Of a stretch of DNA of 64,000 nt, positions 57,822-64,000 are shown piece after piece. A program made the position numbers and the translations under genes. The notes below the pieces were generated by a model. It did not search any database and was not told the DNA's origin. It saw nothing but the letters and a program-made list of their open reading frames with translations. Source of the DNA: Escallonia rubra (Eukaryota > Streptophyta > Magnoliopsida > Escalloniales > Escalloniaceae); assembly GCA_033065855.1 (NCBI GenBank), contig JAVXUO010003221.1, forward strand, positions 1-64,000, read 5' to 3'. Numbering within the stretch: the first letter of the stretch is position 1; the number at the start of each line of letters is the position of its first letter.

Positions 57822-58995
57822 TTCTTACTTTCAAAGCTAAATGTTTTAGATATACTAGTGACCTTTTCAATTAATTGTACTTGCACAATTTTGTCTCCTT
57901 GCTAAACAAACATGTTCACCATTTCTAAGTGCATTAGATCTACAACTTTTTGTTTTGAGGTTGCCCATTTTGATTTTTGAGATCCTTATGGCACTCCCTC
58001 TTTATCTCGTGCATGATATGTTTGACGATTTGATGCCAAGGAAAGTGGGTTCTTACTTACGTGGAGGTGCCACAAAGGCTGCAGTCCGAGTCAGCTTCCA
58101 AGTATGTTGATGTGAGACACAGCAAGGGTGGAACAAGGGCAGAGACCAAGGGCTTCCCAGACAGAACTCGAGGGTGGCAGTGCTGCGAGGGCGATAGCGC
58201 GAGATGAATACACGATGACAGTCACAGTCCGATGCTTAGGTCCAGAGTCAGGGTACTGTATGTTTCTCTCTCTAGAATTCTAGAGTGAGAAAGTGAAATG
58301 TGTTCTGAAAATGTCCAACCTCCTCAAATGAATTCTCAAGACCTCTATTTATAGAGATTGAGATGATGGTGTCATAAACCGACACGTGGCGCTCCCCGGG
58401 AGTGACACGTCACCGGGGGGTCCACGGGTGCCGGTGCTCCATGGACTGTCAGATCGCATATTCAACCGGCCTGCTCCTCACAGCGTCGCTCTGTCTGTCT
58501 GGAAAGACTGGCTCCCACCGCATCGGTGTGGCCAGAGAACCCCCTTGATCTAGCCTCCAATCCAAGCCCTTGCGGAGTCCCACAGGCCTGGCAGCGGTGG
58601 GGAAGACCCGACGCCCAACTGCCAGGTGAACTAGGCGCGATGCCCTCCGAAGACCTGCTCCCGTCTCGGAGTGACCCGGGGGTCATAGTCCCTAGGGGTG
58701 CCGACGCAAGCCCCCAGTGCCGGAGCACGTAGGCCAGTCACGCAGGCACCCTGACGGAGATAGTGTCCCGGAGGAGTCGCCTATTCCGCAGGCCGAGGTA
58801 GCATCCCGGAGGAGCCGTCTACCTGGCCGGCCAAGGTAGCATCCCGGAGGAGCCGTCTACCTGGCAGAAGGGGAGTCTTCGTGCCGGAGCACTTGGAGCT
58901 CCCTGGCAGAGATAGTGTCCCGGAGGAGTCGCCTATCCCCGCGAGTGAGTCCTTGTGCCGGAGCACTCGGAGCATGTCAAGGTAGCATCCCGGAG

Positions 58996-59590
58996 GAGCC
59001 GTCTACCTGGCGGAAGGGGAGTTGAAGAGCTCCCTGGCAGAGATAGTGTCCCGGAGGAGTCGCCTATCCCCGCGGGTGAGTCCTTATGCCGGAGCACTCG
59101 GAGCGAGTCAAGGTAGCATCCCGGAGGAGCCGTCTACCCGACTGGCCGAGGTAGCATCCCGGAGGAGCCGTCTACCTGGCGGAAGGGGAGTTGAAGAGCT
59201 CCCTGGCAGAGATAGTGTCCCGGAGGAGTCGCCTATCCCCGCGGGTGAGTCCTTATGCCGGAGCACTCGGAGCATGTCAAGGTAGCATCCCGGAGGAGCC
59301 GTCTACCCGACTGGCCGAGGTAGCATCCCGGAGGAGCCGTCTACCTGGCGGAAGGGGAGTTGAAGAGCTCCCTGGCAGAGATAGTGTCCCGGAGGAGTCG
59401 CCTATCCCCGCGGGTGAGTCCTTGTGCCGGAGCACTCGGAGCATGTCAAGGTAGCATCCCGGAGGAGCCGTCTACCCGACTGGCCGAGGTAGCATCCCGG
59501 AGGAGCCGTCTACCTGGCGGAAGGGGAGTTGAAGAGCTCCCTGGTAGAGATAGTGTCCCGGAGGAGTCGCCTATCCCCGCGGATGATGTA
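58996..59590. repeat. 169-bp higher-order minisatellite in the LTR
   Basis: GTTGAAGAGCTCCCTGG recurs at about 59019, 59188, 59357 and 59526 with near-identical units. Each unit holds three related ~28-bp subunits ending GGAGGAGCCGTCTACC or GGAGGAGTCGCCTATCC. Diverged units start at 58755. Confidence 0.95.
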
Positions 59591-60034
59591 CACTCCGGAG
59601 AGTGGGTTGAAGCATGTTCCATGACCAAGGCAAGGTGCGCATGGTGTGATGAATGAGTGTGGTGCCCGGGGGCATGATGATATGATTGTGGCGCATGGGC
59701 GCGATGAAGTGAGTAAGGTGCCAGGAGCACGTCTATGTCAATGGCGCGGCGCATGGGCGCGACGGAGTGCGTAAGGTGCCGGGGGCATGCTTGTGTCAAT
59801 GGTGGCGCATGGGCGCGACAGAGTGTGTAAGGTGCCGGGGGCACGTTGGTGTCAATGGTGGCGCATGGGCGCGACATAGTGCGTATAGTGCCGGGGGCAC
59901 GGTAGTGTGACAGAGAGCCGGGGGCACGGCTGTATCAGCGGCGCGGCGCACGGGCGCGGCGAAGTGTTGGAGTGTGACGCCCGGACGTCGGTGACGGGGG
60001 TCACGGAGACGACGTCCGGGCGACGGATGATGAG

Positions 60035-60190
60035 CGTCGTGGAGTTGTGTCTGGGCGACGAGGTCGCGGAGTTGTGTCCGGGCGACGGGGGTCGCAGAGT
60101 TGTGTCCGGGCGACGGGGTCGCGGAGTTGTGTCCGGGCGACGGGGGTCGCGGAGTTGTGTCCGGGCGACGGGGGTCGCGGAGTTGATAGA
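60035..60190. repeat. 27-28-bp tandem array in the LTR
   Basis: About six units of GTCGCGGAGTTGTGTCCGGG followed by CGACGG(G). Same array as in the solo LTR at 46366. Confidence 0.92.
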
Positions 60191-60615
60191 CGACCGGACG
60201 TCGGGAGGTGATGCACGACGGACGTCGCGAGGTTGATGTACGAACGTCCGTAAGGTGATGCACGACGGACGTCGCGAGGTTGATGTACGAACGTCCGTAA
60301 ACATCGCGGAGGTGCAAAGACTCGGGAAAACAAGTGCGCGCAGGAGGGAAGGCCATAGGCCAAACATTGGGGGGAAGTGTGATGGCGCATCGACGGACAA
60401 CGTGTGAAGTGCGACGGTCGAAGCGTGATGCGGCGTCGCACGATGATGAGTTTCTTGGCGACGAAGTCGCGTAGAAGAAGTAAGAAGTGCACGTGACTTG
60501 AGCGTGCACGCTTTGACCGGTTGTGAGCGTTGAAAATGTCTGTTGCTTGTGCGGACGTGTCATGAAAAATGGGACCGTAGTGGGCTTTGAGTGTGACCAG
60601 AATAGGTTGGGAACA

Positions 60616-60627
60616 TAAGCCCCCTGC
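60616..60627 (-). other. Polypurine tract of the LARD element
   Basis: Minus strand GCAGGGGGCTTA directly before the LTR start TGTTCC. Confidence 0.75.
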
Positions 60628-63184
60628 GTGTGGTAAGTGCGGAGGGGCAACCCGAGCGAGCACCACACGCATAAACACTTAGGAAGATTTTATGTTGTTT
60701 GGCTGGAGTGTTGTTGAGGTCGTCTGCATGATGATGATGAAGAGTAGGTGGCTCGAGCCACCTCGTGCACCACCTACGAAAGCTTGGAATGCTTGGGGGT
60801 TGAGACCAAGGCACGATGACAGAGCGCAGGGGCGCAAGCATGTAAACGGCGCCCGGGCGACGGACGACGAGTGTCGCGGAAACGTCACCCGGGCGACGAG
60901 GGTCGCGGAGACGGCGCACGGGCGCTGGCGAATAGGGTCGCGTAGACGACGTCCGGGCGACGGTCGACGGACGACGAGCTTCGAACAAAGAGTAGGAGTA
61001 AGTGGTTCGAGCTACCTCGCGCACCACCTACCATGGATGTTGATGTCGGAGGGCGTTGTCACATGGGATGTGATCAAATTTGCAAAAAAATCTAAGTGTA
61101 AAAAGTATGAAATGTGTAGGGGCGCGATGTGCGCGATCGGGCGTCGCGATGCGCGGGCAGTCCACGACGGGCGCAGGGGCGCGAGCAAGGGAAGGCGGTC
61201 AATGTTGTAAAAAAAAAAATTTTTTTTAATGTTGCCGGCCTTGGATGTCGGCATGATGTGAAGGTGAGAAGGTCGAAGGTGGCGGGGTGGACTTGGGTGT
61301 GGTGACCGAAGGGAAGAGGTTAGACGCGAGGCGCGCGTTGGTCGTCATGATGGGTTTTTTTTTTTTTTTGTGCATGCTTGGTGTGGTATGAAGCCGAAGA
61401 GTGGCCTTGGTGGTGGAGGCCGAAGGGGGCAGGGAGGATTGTCATGCGTTAGAGTTGAAGGTTGGCCGCGGATGATGGAAAGAAGGTGAAGGTTGAAGGT
61501 GGTGTTACCTTGGTTTTGAGAAGGCCAAAATGGGTACCTTGATGGTGGCCGAAGGTGAAGGGATGGGGAGGAGGATGAAGGCCGAAGGTTGAAGAGGGGG
61601 AAGGGTCGGCCTTGGGTGTGGCGGGAGGGTCGGCCTAGGGGAGGGCGGCCTCGACCTCGGCAGGGGCGGCCTCGGCCTTGGAAGGGGCAGCCTTGGCGCG
61701 GTCAGCCTCGGCCTTGGCAGGGGCGGCCTCGGCGTTGGCAGGGGGGCGAGGGGGGAGAAGGAGGGGTTGGTGAGGCCGAAGGGGAATGGGGGATGAAGGG
61801 GGAAGGTAGGCGGCGGCGGCCTGCCGCGGGTGGGCAAGGGGCGGGGGGAAGAGGAGAGGGAGGGAAGGGGGGCGGCCTAGGAAAGGGCGTGGGGAAGCCG
61901 AGGTTGGGTTGGCCATGGAGGAAAAGGAGAAGGGAAGGGGAAGAAGGGGGGCGGCGGTGGCGGGTGGCCGCGGGTGGGCGAGGGGAAGGAGGGGAGGGGA
62001 GGGGGGAGAGAGAGTAGTAGGGGGCGGCCTAGGGAAGGGCGTGGGGAAGAGGGAAGGGGAGGGTGAGGGGGAAGATGGAGGGGAGAAAGGAAGGGGAAAG
62101 AAGGTGGCGGCGGCGGCGGCGGGGTGCCGCGGGTGGCCGGTGGCGGGGGAAGAAGGGCGGGGGAGAGAAGGAGGTGCGGCGGGGGTGGTCGTCGCCGGCG
62201 AGGGAGATGCTCGGCAGGAGGCCGAAGGGGGCGCCGCAAGGAGAAGAGGGCGGCGGCTGCGCATGAAGAGAAAAGAAGGAGAAAGAGATGGGGAAATTAG
62301 GTTTAGGGTTTTGGGAGGGACGCGGGTCGGGTGGTTCGGGTTCGGGTCCGGGTCGGGGAGCTGGGCGCAGAGAGAGAAAGCGCGGGTCACGGGTCGGAGC
62401 GGTCTGGGCGCGCGGGTCAGCTGGTTCGCGGGTAGGGTTTCCAGATTTTTTTTGAAATTCAAATAAAATAATAAAATAATAAAAATAATAATTTTAAATT
62501 AAATTTTTTTTTTTGGGCAGCCCTAAGGAAGGAGCCCCCAAGAAGATTTTCACAATGCGCAAGATGAGAATGAGAGAAAATGGAATGGGAGAAGAATGAA
62601 GCTTTTCCATGAGAAAGAGAGAAGTTGTTTATGAAGTGGGGAAATTGTGATGGGGTGTTGGATGGTGAGGGAGGAGAGGAAAGTGTGAGAGGGAGAGTGA
62701 TGAGAGCATGAATGTGGGGAGCATGTGGGGAGATGAAAAACTTGAAAATTTTTCTAAGTGTTGAAATTTTTTTTTTTGAGTTCGGGCAAGGATGCTAAGG
62801 GGAGGCCGTTGAGGGTGGTCATTGATGACCGGTTGCGAAAAAAATGAAAATTTTTCTAAGTGTTGAAAAAAGTTAATGCAGGATGATATTGCGACCGTAG
62901 CAGCGCGGCTCGAGCCACCCCGCGCACCACGTACCAAGTCATTGCAATGTGAGGCCGAAGGGATTGGGAAGGGGTGAAGCCCCCAAGGAAGTGGGTGATG
63001 GCATGAAGGGTGATATCAATAAACTTGTGCAAGATCAATGTAGCTTGAAAATTTTCTAAGTCTGGAAAATGACGGCCTCTTGGATGGCTGGGTTGAGGTT
63101 GTGACTGTTAGTCCTGGTAGCCCTTCGTTGCTAAGGCATGGTTGCTGAGTGTGGAAGATAGGCAGACTGCAATACGATGCTCAC

Positions 63185-63206
63185 CTCCCCAGCGGAGTCG
63201 CCAAAA
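63185..63206 (-). other. Primer-binding site of the LARD element
   Basis: Minus strand TTTTGGCGACTCCGCTGGGG directly after the LTR end GGCATCA. TGGCGACTCCGCTGGGGA is a known start of plant Ty3 (Tat-like) internal regions, which hints at the autonomous partner. Confidence 0.75.
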
Positions 63207-64000
63207 TGATGCCAAGGAAAGTGGGTTCTTACTTACGTGGAGGTGCCACAAAGGCTGCAGTCCGAGTCAGCTTCCAAGTATGTTGATGTGAGACACAGCA
63301 AGGGTGGAACAAGGGCAGAGACCAAGGGCTTCCCAGACAGAACTCGAGGGTGGCAGTGCTGCGAGGGCGATAGCGCGAGATGAATACACGATGACAGTCA
63401 CAGTCCGATGCTTAGGTCCAGAGTCAGGGTACTGTATGTTTCTCTCTCTAGAATTCTAGAGTGAGAAAGTGAAATGTGTTCTGAAAATGTCCAACCTCCC
63501 TCTAATGAATTCTCAAGACCTCTATTTATAGAGATTGAGATGATGATGTCATTAACCGACACGTGGCGCTCCCCGGGAGTGACACGTCACCGGGGGGGTC
63601 CACGAGTGCCGGTGCTCCATGGACTGTCAGATCGCATATTCAACCGGCCTGCTCCTCACAGCGTCGCTCTGTCTGTCTGGAAAGACTGGCTCCCACCGCA
63701 TCGGTGTGGCCAGAGAACCCCCTTGATCTAGCCTCCAATCCAAGCCCTTGCGGAGTCCCACAGGCCTGGCAGCGGTGGGGAAGACCCGACGCCCAACTGC
63801 CAGGTGAACTAGGCGCGATGCCCTCCGAAGACCTGCTCCCGTCTCGGAGTGACCCGGGGGTCATAGTCCCTAGGGGTGCCGACGCAAGCCCCCAATGCCG
63901 GAGCACGTAGGCCAGTCACGCAGGCACCCTGACGGAGATAGTGTCCCGGAGGAGTCGCCTATTCCGCAGGCCGAGGTAGCATCCCGGAGGAGCCGTCTAC
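63207..64000 (-). repeat. 5' LTR of the young LARD element, cut by the window edge
   Basis: Nearly identical to 58031-58826. It continues past position 64000 and enters the minisatellite part just at the edge. Confidence 0.92.

Larger units (their letters stand above)
58031..60615 (-). repeat. 3' LTR of the young LARD element (2585 bp)
   Basis: Begins (minus strand) TGTTCCCAACCTATT and ends CTTTCCTTGGCATCA. Contains the 169-bp array (58996-59590), the 27-bp array (60035-60190) and a further duplication (GATGTACGAACGTCCGTAA at 60234 and 60282). The many GC-rich frames up to 290 codons on both strands follow these repeats. Confidence 0.92.
60616..63206 (-). other. Non-coding internal region of the LARD element
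   Basis: Composed of GC-rich, purine-biased blocks (61560-62450), A/T runs (61208-61235, 61345-61368, 62460-62515, 62769-62778) and short diverged copies of the LTR arrays near 60840-60980. The 275-residue minus-strand frame at 61635-62462 is almost only Pro, Ser, Ala and Arg. It comes from base composition, has no motif, and overlaps equally long frames on the other strand. No gag, protease, reverse transcriptase or integrase motif. Confidence 0.8.
58031..64000 (-). mobile_element. Young LARD-type LTR retroelement, right end beyond window
   Basis: Minus-strand element: 3' LTR 58031-60615, internal region 60616-63206, 5' LTR from 63207 past the window edge. A primer site (TTTTGGCGACTCCGCTGGGG, minus strand) follows the 5' LTR and a purine tract (GCAGGGGGCTTA) precedes the 3' LTR. 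The internal region of 2.6 kb has no gag or polymerase motif, so it is a large non-autonomous derivative. The first 770 bp of the two LTRs differ at about 5 sites plus 2 one-base gaps by eye, which at commonly used plant rates means a few hundred thousand years. Structurally it looks whole within the window. Confidence 0.9.

Noticed and set aside
58755-59590. Regular repeats that could be taken for a CRISPR array
   Set aside because: Units are contiguous with a 169-bp period and no unique spacers, in a plant LTR. This is a minisatellite.
59796-60678. Overlapping frames of 182-290 residues on the minus strand
   Set aside because: They run through the 27-bp LTR array (RTQLRDP and PDTTPRP repeats) and exist in three frames at once. 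They are repeat-driven, not genes.
61635-62462. 275-residue minus-strand frame rich in Pro, Ser and Ala
   Set aside because: It is a product of purine-rich composition in the LARD internal region. The plus strand has equally long Gly/Arg frames over the same bases, and no domain or motif is present.

Overview
This is a repeat-dominated stretch of a flowering-plant nuclear genome, probably a eudicot. The evidence is two spliced or plant-specific host genes, Helitrons with CTAG 3' ends, hAT elements with perfect 8-bp target duplications, Mutator-like elements with 9-bp duplications, Stowaway MITEs and nested LTR retroelements. I can support only two intact host genes: a three-exon MAM33/p32 mitochondrial protein gene (28806-30965, +) and an intronless single-C2H2 zinc-finger repressor gene (50478-51194, -). 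Two captured host-gene fragments, one trihelix and one MOS4/SPF27, sit inside Mutator-like elements. I cannot name the species.

Layout. 1-3242: two decayed L1-type LINE tails. 3319-18244: an old LTR-like repeat split by a gag-only LTR retroelement on the minus strand (4731-18205, TTTTT duplications). Its two roughly 3-kb LTRs were later hit by a hAT-within-a-hAT (6105-8466), a Mutator-like element (13033-14045), a Helitron (15076-16289) and a Pack-MULE (16648-18100). 18245-20585: two convergent copies of the old LTR-like repeat. 22299-28722: a 6.4-kb hAT carrying a transposase gene, holding a Helitron which in turn holds a Pack-MULE; its right end is 83 bp from the MAM33 start codon. 31234-34343: three more hAT elements just downstream of MAM33.

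37803-41530: a miniature LTR element (TRIM) next to a broken gag-bearing LTR element. 42052-48667: a probable Helitron filled by a Mutator-like element, a solo LTR (44611-46947) and a MITE. 50478-51194: the zinc-finger gene. 51667-53937: a Helitron with repeated 5' ends and another Mutator-like element. 54182-57821: a Stowaway MITE and two hAT elements. 58031 to beyond 64000: a very young non-autonomous LTR element (LARD type) whose long LTRs carry a 169-bp minisatellite; the solo LTR at 44611 belongs to the same family.

The genes do not form a pathway. The main story is transposon activity: one Mutator-like family that keeps its ends while exchanging cargo and picking up host exons, and hAT insertions concentrated around one housekeeping gene. 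All comparisons were made by eye; no database search was run.
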